Source of the DNA: Prevotellaceae bacterium
Lineage (GTDB): Bacteria > Bacteroidota > Bacteroidia > Bacteroidales > Bacteroidaceae
Assembly: GCA_030531085.1 (NCBI GenBank)
Contig: JAUNOM010000006.1
Location: forward strand, 1-64,000
DNA: 64,000 nucleotides
Direction of reading: 5' to 3'
Made by a program: the position numbers and the translations under genes. Every line of letters begins with the position of its first letter. Positions within the stretch are counted from its first letter, which is position 1. Shown here piece by piece: positions 25,479 through 34,702 of the stretch. The notes beneath the pieces were generated by a model. It made no database searches. It was given only the letters and a program-made list of their open reading frames with translations, and was not told the origin of the DNA.

Positions 25479-26372
25479 ATGCCAGATACCAATACATTTA
25501 AAGCATGGCTCCTTGCTGCAAGGCCTAAAACACTTACTGCCGCTGCTGTTCCTGTTATGGTTGGTGCTGCATACGCATGGCGCATGGCGCATGGCAAAGA
25601 CGTGGAATATAGTGCAATGCTTTTGTGTTTCCTCTTTGCTTTTGTGATGCAGATAGACGCAAATTTTGTAAATGATTATTTCGATTGTGTGAAGGGAGCG
25701 GATAATGAGAACCGATTAGGGCCCCAAAGAGCTTGCCAACAAGGTTGGGTGACGTTATCTGCCATGCGGTGGGCTATGTTTATAACGACAGTACTTGCAG
25801 CATTGATAGGGTTGCCACTTATCTTTTATGGTGGTTTGCCGCTTATAGTGATAGGAATGATGTGTCTGCTTTTCTGTTTCCTTTACACAACATTGCTTGC
25901 AGGTAAGGGAATGGGTGACTTGTTGGTAATAATCTTTTTTGGTTTAATACCATGTGGTTTTACATGTTATGTTATGTCAACAGGCACTTTGCAACAAATT
26001 CAATATATGCCATGGACAATAGCTGTAGCCTGTGGTATTGCTGTTGACACATTATTAATAGTGAACAACTACCGTGATATAGACAATGACAGAGCTGTAG
26101 GCAAACGTACTATGGTAGTACTGATGGGTAAGAGAATGACAGAATTTATATTTCTTCTTACAATGCCTGTTGCTGTTGCTATAGTTATTATGAGTCTTGG
26201 CTTAACGTCATTGTGTGCAATTATGGTTATACCTGTGTTGTTGCATATTCACGCATGGCATAGAATGTTGGCGATAGGAGAAGGGAGAGAATTGAATAAA
26301 GTATTAGGTGTTGTAGCAAGGAATATATTTGTGTTTGGAATATTGACAACTCTGCTTATCATTTTCTCATAA
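25479..26372 (+). CDS. menA: 1,4-dihydroxy-2-naphthoate prenyltransferase
   Basis: 297 residues from ATG at 25479; the longer in-frame extension overlaps the HD gene. UbiA-family membrane protein with about eight or nine transmembrane helices. First Asp-rich motif NDYFDCVKGAD, second NNYRDIDNDRAVGKRTM, both magnesium-prenyl diphosphate binding. The start AARPKTLTAAAVPVMVG is typical of MenA. It attaches the prenyl tail in menaquinone synthesis, the only respiratory quinone expected in Bacteroidales. No other men genes are in the window. Confidence 0.95.
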   Translation: MPDTNTFKAWLLAARPKTLTAAAVPVMVGAAYAWRMAHGKDVEYSAMLLCFLFAFVMQIDANFVNDYFDCVKGADNENRLGPQRACQQGWVTLSAMRWAMFITTVLAALIGLPLIFYGGLPLIVIGMMCLLFCFLYTTLLAGKGMGDLLVIIFFGLIPCGFTCYVMSTGTLQQIQYMPWTIAVACGIAVDTLLIVNNYRDIDNDRAVGKRTMVVLMGKRMTEFIFLLTMPVAVAIVIMSLGLTSLCAIMVIPVLLHIHAWHRMLAIGEGRELNKVLGVVARNIFVFGILTTLLIIFS

Positions 26373-26381
26373 AAACAGGCA

Positions 26382-26417
26382 AAAGCGGCACAAAAATGAC
26401 AATTTGTGCCGCTTTTA
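26382..26417 (+). terminator. Terminator after menA
   Basis: Perfect 14-bp stem AAAAGCGGCACAAA (26382-26395) with its complement at 26404-26417, 8-nt loop, ending in TTTT. It separates menA from the serC promoter. Confidence 0.85.
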
Positions 26418-26449
26418 CTTGCGATATTCAAATAAAATGAGTAACTTTG
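26418..26449 (+). promoter_or_regulatory. Promoter of serC-serA
   Basis: CTTG at 26418-26421, 20-nt spacer, TAACTTTG at 26442-26449. The -7 box is exact and the -33 box has one mismatch. Leader about 35 nt. Confidence 0.7.
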
Positions 26450-26489
26450 CTGCGTAATCTGAATGAAATCAACTTAAAACAATAAATCA

Positions 26490-27560
26490 ATGAAGAAGTA
26501 CAATTTTAACGCGGGTCCTTCTATGCTCCCACGTGAAGTTATTGAGGCAACTGCCGCACAGTGTCTTGACTTTAACGGCTCTGGCCTCTCTCTGATGGAG
26601 ATCAGTCACCGTGCGAAGGATTTCCAACCCGTTGTTGACGAGAGTGTAGCTTTGTTCAAGGAACTGTTACAGATTCCTGAGGGCTATTCTGTTATCTTCC
26701 TCGGTGGCGGTGCATCGCTTGAGTTCTGCATGATTCCATACAACTTCCTTGAGAAGAAGGCTGCTTATCTTAATACAGGTGTGTGGGCAAAGAAGGCAAT
26801 GAAGGAGGCAAAGCTCTTTGGTGAGGTTGTTGAGGTAGCATCTTCAGCAGAATCTACATATACTTACATACCAAAGGATTATACAATCCCAGCTGATGCG
26901 GATTATTTCCACATCACATCTAACAATACTATATATGGTACAGAGATTCGTAAGGATTTGGATTCACCTGTACCTGTTATTGCTGATATGTCATCAGATA
27001 TCTTCTCTCGTCCAATAGACGTCAGTAAGTATGGCATGATATATGGTGGTGCCCAGAAGAACCTTGCTATGGCTGGTGTTACATTTGTTATCGTCAAGGA
27101 CGAACTTCTTGGTAAGGTATCACGCACAATACCTACAATGCTTGACTATCGTACTCATATTGACAAGGGTTCTATGTTCAACACTCCTCCTGTTGTACCT
27201 ATCTATTCAGCATTGGAGACTCTGCGTTGGATTAAGCGCAATGGTGGTGTAGAGGCAATGGATAAGCGTGCAAAGCAGCGTGCAGAGATTGTATACGGTG
27301 AGATTGACCGTAACAAGCTCTTTAAGGGTACTGCTAATGTAGAGGACCGTTCTCTCATGAACCTCTGTTTCGTAATGAGTGATGAGTATAAGGAGTTAGA
27401 GCAGGACTTCCTTAATTTCGCAATGAAGGAGCGTGGCATGGTTGGTATCAAGGGACACCGTTCTGTTGGTGGTTTCCGTGCATCCTGCTACAATGCACAG
27501 ACTATAGAGGGCTGTGAGGCTCTTGTAGCTTGCATGAAAGAATTTGAGGCAAAACACTAA
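26490..27560 (+). CDS. serC: Phosphoserine aminotransferase
   Basis: 356 residues, normal length. Opens [14 protein letters not shown] (the family's FNAGPxxLP), the PLP Lys lies in [12 protein letters not shown] (about residue 193), and the end has [16 protein letters not shown]. It converts 3-phosphohydroxypyruvate to phosphoserine. Codon use here is noticeably richer in C-ending codons than in the flanking genes, as in highly expressed genes. Cotranscribed with serA, 74 bp downstream. Confidence 0.97.
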   Translation: MKKYNFNAGPSMLPREVIEATAAQCLDFNGSGLSLMEISHRAKDFQPVVDESVALFKELLQIPEGYSVIFLGGGASLEFCMIPYNFLEKKAAYLNTGVWAKKAMKEAKLFGEVVEVASSAESTYTYIPKDYTIPADADYFHITSNNTIYGTEIRKDLDSPVPVIADMSSDIFSRPIDVSKYGMIYGGAQKNLAMAGVTFVIVKDELLGKVSRTIPTMLDYRTHIDKGSMFNTPPVVPIYSALETLRWIKRNGGVEAMDKRAKQRAEIVYGEIDRNKLFKGTANVEDRSLMNLCFVMSDEYKELEQDFLNFAMKERGMVGIKGHRSVGGFRASCYNAQTIEGCEALVACMKEFEAKH

Positions 27561-27575
27561 AGTAATATAAATTGA

Positions 27576-27620
27576 TTAAGGCATAGGACCTACAGGCTTG
27601 TACTTGGTCCTTGCCTTTAA
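27576..27620 (+). other. Hairpin between serC and serA
   Basis: Inverted repeat TTAAGGCATAGGACC (27576-27590) against GGTCCTTGCCTTTAA (27606-27620), 15-nt loop, 13 of 15 bases paired plus one offset. No T-run follows, so it is not a classical terminator; it could tune the serC/serA mRNA ratio. It ends 14 nt before the serA start. Confidence 0.55.
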
Positions 27621-27634
27621 TATTAAAAGTGACT

Positions 27635-28555
27635 ATGGCTAAAGTTTTAATAGCAACAGAAAAACCTTTTGCAGCAGCTGCTGTACAGGGTATAAAGGAA
27701 GTTATAGAAGGCGCAGGTTTTGAACTGGTCCTTCTGGAGAAGTATACAGAGAAGGCTCAACTCCTTGCTGCAGTGGCAGACGTTGATGCTATTATTATAC
27801 GTTCAGACAAGGTAGACGCAGAAGTACTTGATGCTGCCAAGAATCTGAAGATTGTTGTACGTGCAGGTGCAGGCTATGACAATGTAGACCTCGCAGCTGC
27901 TACCGCACACAATGTAGTGGTAATGAATACTCCCGGACAGAATGCTAACGCTGTAGCTGAGCTTGTACTTGGCCTGCTCGTTTATACAGTGCGCAATTTC
28001 TATAATGGCAAGGCCGGAAGTGAATTGATGGGTAAGAAGCTTGGCATTCTCGCTTTCGGTAACGTAGGACGTAATGTAGCACGTATAGCAAAAGGATTCG
28101 GAATGGATGTCTGTGCGTATGATGCTTATTGCCCGGCAGATATTATCGAGGCAGCAGGTGTACAGGCTATGGCTTCACAGGCAGATCTTTTCAAGGAGGC
28201 AGATATCGTATCCTTGCATATTCCTGCAACTCCAGAGACAAAGCAGTCTATCAATAAGCAGCTTTGTTCTACAATGAAGAAGAATGCTATCCTTATCAAT
28301 ACAGCCCGTAAGGAGGTTATTGACGAGGCAGGTCTTCTTGAACTGATGGCAGAGCGTACAGATTTGAAGTATATCACAGATATCAAGCCTGATGCAGACG
28401 CAGAGTTCGCTAAGTTTGAAGGCAGATACTTCTCTACACCAAAGAAGATGGGTGCGCAGACAGCAGAGGCCAATACAAATGCCGGCATAGCTGCTGCAAA
28501 GCAGATAGTTGGTTATATTAAGGACGGTATCACAAAGTTCCAGGTGAATAAGTAA
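27635..28555 (+). CDS. serA: D-3-phosphoglycerate dehydrogenase, short type
   Basis: 306 residues from ATG at 27635 (MAKVLIATEKPF). D-isomer 2-hydroxyacid dehydrogenase fold: NAD loop LGILAFGNVGRNVARIAKGFGMDV, catalytic Arg in NTARKEVID, and substrate-binding VRAGAGYDNVD. No ACT domain, so the serine feedback site of long SerA is absent. First enzyme of serine synthesis, paired with serC in one operon that ends in the terminator downstream. Confidence 0.93.
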   Translation: MAKVLIATEKPFAAAAVQGIKEVIEGAGFELVLLEKYTEKAQLLAAVADVDAIIIRSDKVDAEVLDAAKNLKIVVRAGAGYDNVDLAAATAHNVVVMNTPGQNANAVAELVLGLLVYTVRNFYNGKAGSELMGKKLGILAFGNVGRNVARIAKGFGMDVCAYDAYCPADIIEAAGVQAMASQADLFKEADIVSLHIPATPETKQSINKQLCSTMKKNAILINTARKEVIDEAGLLELMAERTDLKYITDIKPDADAEFAKFEGRYFSTPKKMGAQTAEANTNAGIAAAKQIVGYIKDGITKFQVNK

Positions 28556-28594
28556 GTCTTATTATACCTAAATCTTGTGACTATATAATAACGG

Positions 28595-28641
28595 AACAGA
28601 AGGTACATAGTAAACGATTACTGTGTCTCTTCTGTTTTTTT
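28595..28641 (+). terminator. Terminator after serA
   Basis: Stem AACAGAAG..AGTAA (28595-28613) with TTACT..CTTCTGTT (28618-28636), small internal mismatches, followed by seven T. Confidence 0.85.
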
Positions 28642-28651
28642 GTTTCATATT

Positions 28652-29443
28652 ATGCAAGTAACGCTATTACAAATTGACATTGCGTGGTGTGACGCTGGGC
28701 AGAACCGGACCGTTATAGAGAATATGATGTCTGGTGCTGCAAAGTCTGATTTATATGTCCTTCCAGAGATGTTTACCACAGGCTTTGATGTTACTCCGCG
28801 TGCTTCGGTTGAGGCTTCAGAAGGTGAGACATTGCAATGGATGCGAAAGATGGCTGCCAGCTATGATGCCGCCGTTGCAGGATCTGTCGCTATTCAATCA
28901 GAAGATGGCAGTATGCGTAATCGTCTGTATTTTGTAAAGCCAGACGGTACATATCAATATTATGATAAGCGTCATCTATTTACTTATGGCGGTGAAGATA
29001 AGGCGTATACCCGTGGTGCCAATCGTGTAATTGTCGAATGGAGAAATGTACGTTTCCTTTTACAGATATGTTACGATTTGCGGTTCCCTGTGTTTGCAAG
29101 AAACGGAATAAATAAGACGAACGCTTCACTACCACAGTATGACTGCTGTATATATGTGGCAAACTGGCCGTCAAGCCGTCGTTCTGTATGGGATACTTTG
29201 CTTCACGCCCGTGCACTGGAAAATCAATGTTATGTACTTGGCGTTAATCGTGTAGGTGATGATGCCGTATGTCATTATGATGGTGGCACGGTGGTCATTG
29301 ATGCTTATGGAAAAGACCTGGCTGTGGCGCCGGACAGTAATGTCGCAATCGTGACAGCTGAGTTAGATATAGACAGATTATCATCCTTTAGAAAGAAGTT
29401 CCCGGTACTTTATGATGCAGACCACTATACGATAAACAATTAA
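28652..29443 (+). CDS. Omega-amidase, nitrilase family
   Basis: 263 residues from ATG at 28652. Catalytic triad of the carbon-nitrogen hydrolases: Glu in LPEMFTTGFD, Lys in YYDKRHLF, Cys in LQICYDLRFP. The MFTTGFD block and overall length resemble YafV/Nit2-type omega-amidases, which hydrolyse alpha-ketoglutaramate or succinamate. It follows the serA terminator, so it is probably a separate unit with the next gene (42 bp). Confidence 0.88.
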   Translation: MQVTLLQIDIAWCDAGQNRTVIENMMSGAAKSDLYVLPEMFTTGFDVTPRASVEASEGETLQWMRKMAASYDAAVAGSVAIQSEDGSMRNRLYFVKPDGTYQYYDKRHLFTYGGEDKAYTRGANRVIVEWRNVRFLLQICYDLRFPVFARNGINKTNASLPQYDCCIYVANWPSSRRSVWDTLLHARALENQCYVLGVNRVGDDAVCHYDGGTVVIDAYGKDLAVAPDSNVAIVTAELDIDRLSSFRKKFPVLYDADHYTINN

Positions 29444-29485
29444 AGAGAATAGCTTCCTTTTTATTAACACTTCATATATGACGCT

Positions 29486-31270
29486 ATGAGACACTTATTA
29501 TCAACTGTTTTCCTTTTATTTCTCTGTATGCCAATTTTTGCTACAGAGAAGTTAGATATTTCTTCTTATATACATTATGGAGAAACCTATTTGGGTAAAC
29601 CATGGTCTTCATTACCTGTTACTGAATTTGCGAGATTTCGTAAGGAAGGCAACAGGGTAGGCTATGAGGCCATAGTGTTTGAGCGCCGCCGCCAGCTTGC
29701 CGCACTTGTCATGGCGGAGATAGTGGAGCGTAAAGGACGTTTCATGCCCGATATAATAAATGGTTTGGAAGTTATGATGGAAGAGCCTTGGTGGGGTATT
29801 CCCGCACATTATGGACATCCTATTCCTCTCTATAGTGATCAACCAGTCGATCTTTTTAATGCAGAGTCTGCCTCACTTATAGCATGGACAGGCAAGGAGT
29901 TACGAAAGGAACTGGACAGTTTCTCGCCACTGATATATAAGAAGATAGAGCAAGAAATAAATTACCGCATACTTACTAAGGCACTCGGACGTAAGGAATG
30001 GTGGAAGACGGCAGGAATGAACTGGAATCCTTGGATATGCAGTAACTGGCTGACCTGTGTAATGTTGTATGAGAAGGACGTAGACCGTAGACAAAAGGCC
30101 GTTACAGAGATAGAAGGATGTATGAGAGCCTTCATTGATGCCTATCCGGAAGATGGGGGCTGCGATGAAGGTACAGGCTATTGGGACCGTGCGGCGGCTT
30201 CACTGTTTGAGTGTCTTTACTATATGAAGCAGATAAAGCAGGACGGACTTGCCGATGTTTCAGTGCTTGACTATAAGTCGGACAAAGTGGCACGTATGGG
30301 AGCATATATATATAAGATGTATATAGCTAATGGTTACTCCGTTAATTTCGCTGATGCCCACGAGAACAAGAGCGTGGTACAGCAGAATGTCTTGTGGCCC
30401 TTTGCTTTATACTTGAATGATAACATAATGAAAGGCTTCGCCGCATGGGTAGCGAAAGACAAGGATTTCTGGAACGATGCGGCATCTCTATATGCAAAGA
30501 GTGGCAATTTCCCGACATTGGGCAGAGAACTTATGCTGTTGAAGAACGCTTCAACACTTGCAGAACAGGCCCCTGTCGAGCCATTCATTGAGTCTTGGCT
30601 GCCAGACTTGCAGATATCCACCATGCGTGGGAATAATTTATTTGTGGCCGTAAAAGGAGGTCATAACGGCGAGAGTCATAACCATAATGACGTAGGATCA
30701 TTTATTGTTTATTCATCTGGAGAGCCTTTGCTGATAGACTGTGGAGTAGGTGAGTATACATCAAAGACATTCAGCAACCAGCGCTACACAATCTGGACCA
30801 TGCAGAGTGACTACCATAACCTACCGCAGATAAATGGTTTCAGCCAGCGTGATGGCAAGCAGTACAGCGCAAAGGTCGTTAGACGGACTCCGCGAAACAT
30901 TACCTTGGAGCTTGCAAAGGCATATCCAACAGAGGCGGCGGTTGACTCATGGCAGCGTACGGTGTCTGTGAAAGGCAAGGAGGTAACGGTAAGCGAGAGA
31001 TATAACCTTAGTGAATATAAGGCGCCAACATACATAATGCTAATGACAACTGTAAAACCTGACGTGTCTGTACAGGGTAAGATAAGGCTGGGCGATGCAG
31101 TAATAACGTATTCACCAAAGATAATGACGGCAAAGGTAGAGGATAAGTCAGACCTCTTGGATCCGCTTCTTACAGGGTTATGGGGTAAAAATCTTTATCG
31201 CATAGTGATGCAGGTGAGTAGCAAGGATTTGAAAGGATCGCTCTCGTACACAATAAAGGCTGTCAGATAA
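29486..31270 (+). CDS. Exported heparinase II/III family lyase
   Basis: 594 residues with a signal peptide (LFLCMPIFAT). N-terminal alpha/alpha toroid (about 60-330: NWNPWICSNWL, EDGGCDEGTGYWDRAAASLFE) and C-terminal beta-sandwich (about 375-594) containing the family motif HNHNDVGSFIVYSSGEPLLIDCG. The family cleaves uronic-acid polysaccharides by beta-elimination. No SusC/SusD pair or sulfatase lies nearby, so the substrate cannot be guessed. Confidence 0.88.
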   Translation: MRHLLSTVFLLFLCMPIFATEKLDISSYIHYGETYLGKPWSSLPVTEFARFRKEGNRVGYEAIVFERRRQLAALVMAEIVERKGRFMPDIINGLEVMMEEPWWGIPAHYGHPIPLYSDQPVDLFNAESASLIAWTGKELRKELDSFSPLIYKKIEQEINYRILTKALGRKEWWKTAGMNWNPWICSNWLTCVMLYEKDVDRRQKAVTEIEGCMRAFIDAYPEDGGCDEGTGYWDRAAASLFECLYYMKQIKQDGLADVSVLDYKSDKVARMGAYIYKMYIANGYSVNFADAHENKSVVQQNVLWPFALYLNDNIMKGFAAWVAKDKDFWNDAASLYAKSGNFPTLGRELMLLKNASTLAEQAPVEPFIESWLPDLQISTMRGNNLFVAVKGGHNGESHNHNDVGSFIVYSSGEPLLIDCGVGEYTSKTFSNQRYTIWTMQSDYHNLPQINGFSQRDGKQYSAKVVRRTPRNITLELAKAYPTEAAVDSWQRTVSVKGKEVTVSERYNLSEYKAPTYIMLMTTVKPDVSVQGKIRLGDAVITYSPKIMTAKVEDKSDLLDPLLTGLWGKNLYRIVMQVSSKDLKGSLSYTIKAVR

Positions 31271-31351
31271 AGACATATTACAGCAAGGATGACATAGTGC
31301 GATAGGCACGATAAATAAACAAGCACAAATCTCAATATTTAGAAATACACA

Positions 31352-32539
31352 ATGAAGAAATCTTTAACAGCATTAGCTTTCGGCACTTTTGGATTGGGAG
31401 TGGCCGAGTATGTCATGATGGGGATATTACCCTTTCTTGCAAATGATTTCAGAATAACGATTCCGCAGGCAGGTTCTTTCATCTCTGCCTATGCTCTCGG
31501 CGTGTGTGCCGGTGCGCCACTCGTAGCTGTCATAGCGCGCACATGGCCTCTGAAACGTATCCTTTATGCACTGTGCTGCATAATGGTTTTGTCTTCGTTG
31601 GCCATGTCCTTGTGCCCTGTACCAAGTTCAGGTGCGGGACTTGGATGGCAGTTCTGGCTGATGATTGTTTTCCGCTTTTGTGCAGGCATACCGCACGGAG
31701 CGTATTTCGGAGTTGGCAGCATCGTGGCGGACAGGGTTTCAGAGCCGGGAAAGGCAACCTTGGCGGTGGCAATCATGTGTTCTGGCATGACAGTAGCCAA
31801 TCTTGTAGGCATACCTCTTGGCACATTCCTTACCAGTATTTTAAGTTGGCGTCTGATATTCGCATTCACTTGCGTTTGGAATGTCTATACATTGCTAAGC
31901 ATATCACGCTGGGTTCCGGACATGGCACCTTTGCCAGATACAGGATTTAAAGGTAATTTCCGTTTCATGAAGCATTTGGCTCCATGGCTGATAATCCTTG
32001 CAACGATATTCGGTAATGGAGGAATCTTCTGCTGGTATAGCTATATCTCCCCCACACTGACAAGCCTTGCCGGTGTGCCTGTGTCATGGCTTACGGTCAT
32101 GATGGTTCTGTCTGGAGGCGGTATGGTGATTGGTAATATTGTCGGCGGTGAGCTGTCTGACAAGTATGGACCTGGTATTACAGGGCGCGGATTGGCAATC
32201 TCTATATTCGTATGCCTTACACTCATAGCTCTGACAGCAAGTTACAAGTGGTGTCTTATACCACTGATGGTGATAGCGTGTGGATGTCTCTTTGCCGTAT
32301 CATCACCCCAACAGCTGCTTTTGTTACGTTTCAGCAAAGGCGGTGAACTTATGGGAGGTGCAATGGTACAGTTAGCCTTTAACCTTGGCAATGCGCTTGG
32401 GGCTTGGCTTGGTGGAATACCAATTATAGAGACTACGCCTGACACATATCATTATCCTGCTGCCATAGGAGCGTGTCTTGCGGCCTGTGGAATAGTCTGT
32501 TACGTAATCTTCTGCCGGCGTTACAGAGAGCAGGCGTAA
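31352..32539 (+). CDS. MFS transporter, DHA1/AraJ-like
   Basis: 395 residues, twelve predicted transmembrane helices. Opens ALAFGTFGLGVAEYVMMGILPFLANDF, with a conserved AYALGVCAGAP in helix 2 and FCAGIPHGAYFGVGSIVADR, as in the sugar-efflux/AraJ group of DHA1. It probably exports sugars or small drugs with proton antiport. 81 bp after the lyase gene, same strand; no terminator seen between them. Confidence 0.9.
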   Translation: MKKSLTALAFGTFGLGVAEYVMMGILPFLANDFRITIPQAGSFISAYALGVCAGAPLVAVIARTWPLKRILYALCCIMVLSSLAMSLCPVPSSGAGLGWQFWLMIVFRFCAGIPHGAYFGVGSIVADRVSEPGKATLAVAIMCSGMTVANLVGIPLGTFLTSILSWRLIFAFTCVWNVYTLLSISRWVPDMAPLPDTGFKGNFRFMKHLAPWLIILATIFGNGGIFCWYSYISPTLTSLAGVPVSWLTVMMVLSGGGMVIGNIVGGELSDKYGPGITGRGLAISIFVCLTLIALTASYKWCLIPLMVIACGCLFAVSSPQQLLLLRFSKGGELMGGAMVQLAFNLGNALGAWLGGIPIIETTPDTYHYPAAIGACLAACGIVCYVIFCRRYREQA

Positions 32540-32670
32540 TGTGATACTGTAAGTTTTATGTATGAATGTTAGCTAAAATTGTATGACGGATATAATAAAA
32601 TGCGACATGATACGTTAATTTAGATGTACAGATGTTAAAATCATCAATACACTAAAAACCTAATATATAT

Positions 32671-33462
32671 ATGAGAGTAATTATCGAACCTAATTATGAT
32701 GCAATGTCACGGTGGGCAGCTAATTATGTTGCTAAGAGAATACGTGAGTTCAACCCGACACCAGACAAACAGTTTAAGCTGGGATGCCCTACAGGCTCGT
32801 CTCCACTTGGCCTGTATCGAGAACTTATAAAGATGTACCAGGCTGGTGAGATTTCATTCCAGAATGTGGTGACATTCAATATGGATGAATATGTCAATCT
32901 GCCGGAGGAGCATCCGGAGAGTTACCATTCGTTCATGTGGACAAACTTCTTTTCGCATATTGATATCAAGAAAGAGAATGTGCACATTTTGAATGGCAAT
33001 GCTGCGGATTTGGAAAAGGAATGTGCCGATTATGAGCGCTCCATAGAAGAGGCTGGAGGCATAAACCTGTTTATGGGAGGTGTAGGACCTGACGGTCATC
33101 TGGCTTTTAATGAACCTGGCTCCTCATTGTCAAGCAAGACCCGTATCAAGACTCTTACCACAGATACAATAATAGCCAATTCCCGTTTCTTTGATGGTAA
33201 TCTGCAATTGGTGCCCAAGCAGGCTCTTACTGTAGGCATAGGTACAGTAATGGCAGCCGAAGAGGTGCTGCTTGTTTGCAGCGGACATCATAAGGCGCGT
33301 GCACTGCAGCATATTATAGACGGTTCTGTATCTCATAAATGGACAGCCTCTATGCTTCAGATGCATCCTAAGTGCATTGTAGTATGCGATGAGAATGCCT
33401 GTGATGAGCTTACCGTTGGTACATACAAGTACTATCTGGATAAGGAACGTGGCAATCTGTAA
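32671..33462 (+). CDS. nagB: Glucosamine-6-phosphate deaminase
   Basis: 263 residues. Family motifs: LGCPTGSSPLGLYREL, catalytic Asp and neighbours in FNMDEYVNLP, HPESYHSFMWTNFF, GGVGPDGHLAFNEPGSS with the active-site His, and the allosteric loop region near the C-terminus. Converts glucosamine 6-phosphate to fructose 6-phosphate and ammonia, the reverse direction to glmS elsewhere in the window. Confidence 0.97.
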   Translation: MRVIIEPNYDAMSRWAANYVAKRIREFNPTPDKQFKLGCPTGSSPLGLYRELIKMYQAGEISFQNVVTFNMDEYVNLPEEHPESYHSFMWTNFFSHIDIKKENVHILNGNAADLEKECADYERSIEEAGGINLFMGGVGPDGHLAFNEPGSSLSSKTRIKTLTTDTIIANSRFFDGNLQLVPKQALTVGIGTVMAAEEVLLVCSGHHKARALQHIIDGSVSHKWTASMLQMHPKCIVVCDENACDELTVGTYKYYLDKERGNL

Positions 33463-33530
33463 ATGTATCTCTAATGAGAAAGAGTTTGTCACGTGCTCAC
33501 ATTTAGCTTTTGGAATGGGAGTATGATAGA

Positions 33531-33573
33531 AAAAAGCATCGAAAACAGGTATTCCTGTCTTCGATGCCTTTTT
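33531..33573 (+). terminator. Terminator after nagB
   Basis: GCATCGAAAACAGG pairs with CCTGTCTTCGATGC around a 4-nt loop (one G-A mismatch), flanked by an A-run and followed by TTTTT. Probably works in both directions for convergent nagB and fructokinase. Confidence 0.88.
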
Positions 33574-33655
33574 GTTTTATACAGGTTTGACAATGCTCTG
33601 TGTGCCTGCTGTAAAGTGTTGATAAATAGAAAGATATAGACCCCACTGTAAAAGC

Positions 33656-33743
33656 TATCAAATTACCTTGTAAAAGCATAGAGATTACAGTGTAATTTGA
33701 TAGAGATTACAAGGTAATTTGATAGCTTTTGCAGCGGGATTAA
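33656..33743 (+). repeat. Array B2: 22-bp units between convergent genes
   Basis: Units of exactly 22 bp start at 33656, 33678, 33700 and 33722 with cores ATTACCTTGTAAAA, ATTACAGTGTAAT, ATTACAAGGTAAT and TTTGCAGCGGGAT. A weaker fifth unit precedes it at 33634-33655 (ends CTGTAAAAGC like the next one). Units 2 and 3 differ at only two bases. No A hairpins or C module accompany this copy. Besides this array and the nagB terminator the 311-bp gap holds nothing evident. Confidence 0.8.
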
Positions 33744-33773
33744 ATACATATAGTTTTCAGACGCAAAATCATG

Positions 33774-34694
33774 TTATAATAGACGCTGTTTTAGCTCCCT
33801 TGGATAGGCTGGCATGGCACCATGCTGAGTGCATACAAAGGTGCTTACCTCCACTGCTATTTTATGTGCTTCCTGTATTGATTTCCCGGCAAGAATAGCT
33901 GCGCAGAAAGAGCCGGTGAATGAGTCGCCGGCACCAACCGTATCCACCACTTTTGCAACAGGGGTGCGCTTGAAGCTGACACCGTCTGCGGAGATTACGT
34001 AAGAACCGTATGCCCCACAGGTGAGAATAATCATTTGCAGGTCATACATACTGATGAGGTCACGGCATTGATTCTCAAAATCCACTATCTGAAGCGGCTT
34101 CTCGGATGTCGGTTGGCGCACATCGCCGAGGTCAAGTAGTTGTGATATGAGTACTATCTCATCATCATTCAGCTTCAGCACATTGCAACGCTCCAGACTT
34201 TCCTCTATGACACCACGTGAATACCATGACTGGCGCAAATTGATGTCAAAGACTTTCAGCGTGCCGAGTGATGGCATTGCATCCAGAAACTTCTGTATGG
34301 TCTGACGCGTGACGATAGTGCGCTGTGCCAGTGAGCCGAAACATACGGCACGAGTATGCTTTGCTATCTCTTCTATTCTTGGAGTCCAGGGTATGTTGTC
34401 ATAGGCCACGCCGGTGCATATATCGTATTGTGGCACGCCGTTTTGGTTCAGGCTGATTTGGACAGTACCAGTAGGCTCGCTTACTGTCTCCAGATGAAAA
34501 GCCAGTCCGTGTGAGTGGAGTTCTTTGATGATGTCTTTTCCGTCCTCATCGTTACCTATGGCGGATACGGCCATGCCGTTAAGCCCGAACTGACTTACAT
34601 GATATGAGAAGTTGGCGGGTGCGCCACCGAGTTTCTTACCGTCAGGAAGGCAGTCGAACAGAACCTCCCCCAGACCTATAATGTAGTTTTCCAT
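33774..34694 (-). CDS. PfkB-family carbohydrate kinase (fructokinase)
   Basis: 306 residues, ribokinase fold. N-terminal GEVLFDCLPDGKKLGGAPANFSYH with the sugar-binding GG motif, and the C-terminal anion hole/catalytic base VDTVGAGDSFTGSF with the Asp. Phosphorylates a hexose, most likely fructose. It follows the sugar transporter gene by 8 bp, so the pair acts as uptake plus phosphorylation. Confidence 0.92.
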   Translation of the reverse strand: MENYIIGLGEVLFDCLPDGKKLGGAPANFSYHVSQFGLNGMAVSAIGNDEDGKDIIKELHSHGLAFHLETVSEPTGTVQISLNQNGVPQYDICTGVAYDNIPWTPRIEEIAKHTRAVCFGSLAQRTIVTRQTIQKFLDAMPSLGTLKVFDINLRQSWYSRGVIEESLERCNVLKLNDDEIVLISQLLDLGDVRQPTSEKPLQIVDFENQCRDLISMYDLQMIILTCGAYGSYVISADGVSFKRTPVAKVVDTVGAGDSFTGSFCAAILAGKSIQEAHKIAVEVSTFVCTQHGAMPAYPRELKQRLL

Positions 34695-34702
34695 ATTGAA
34701 TT

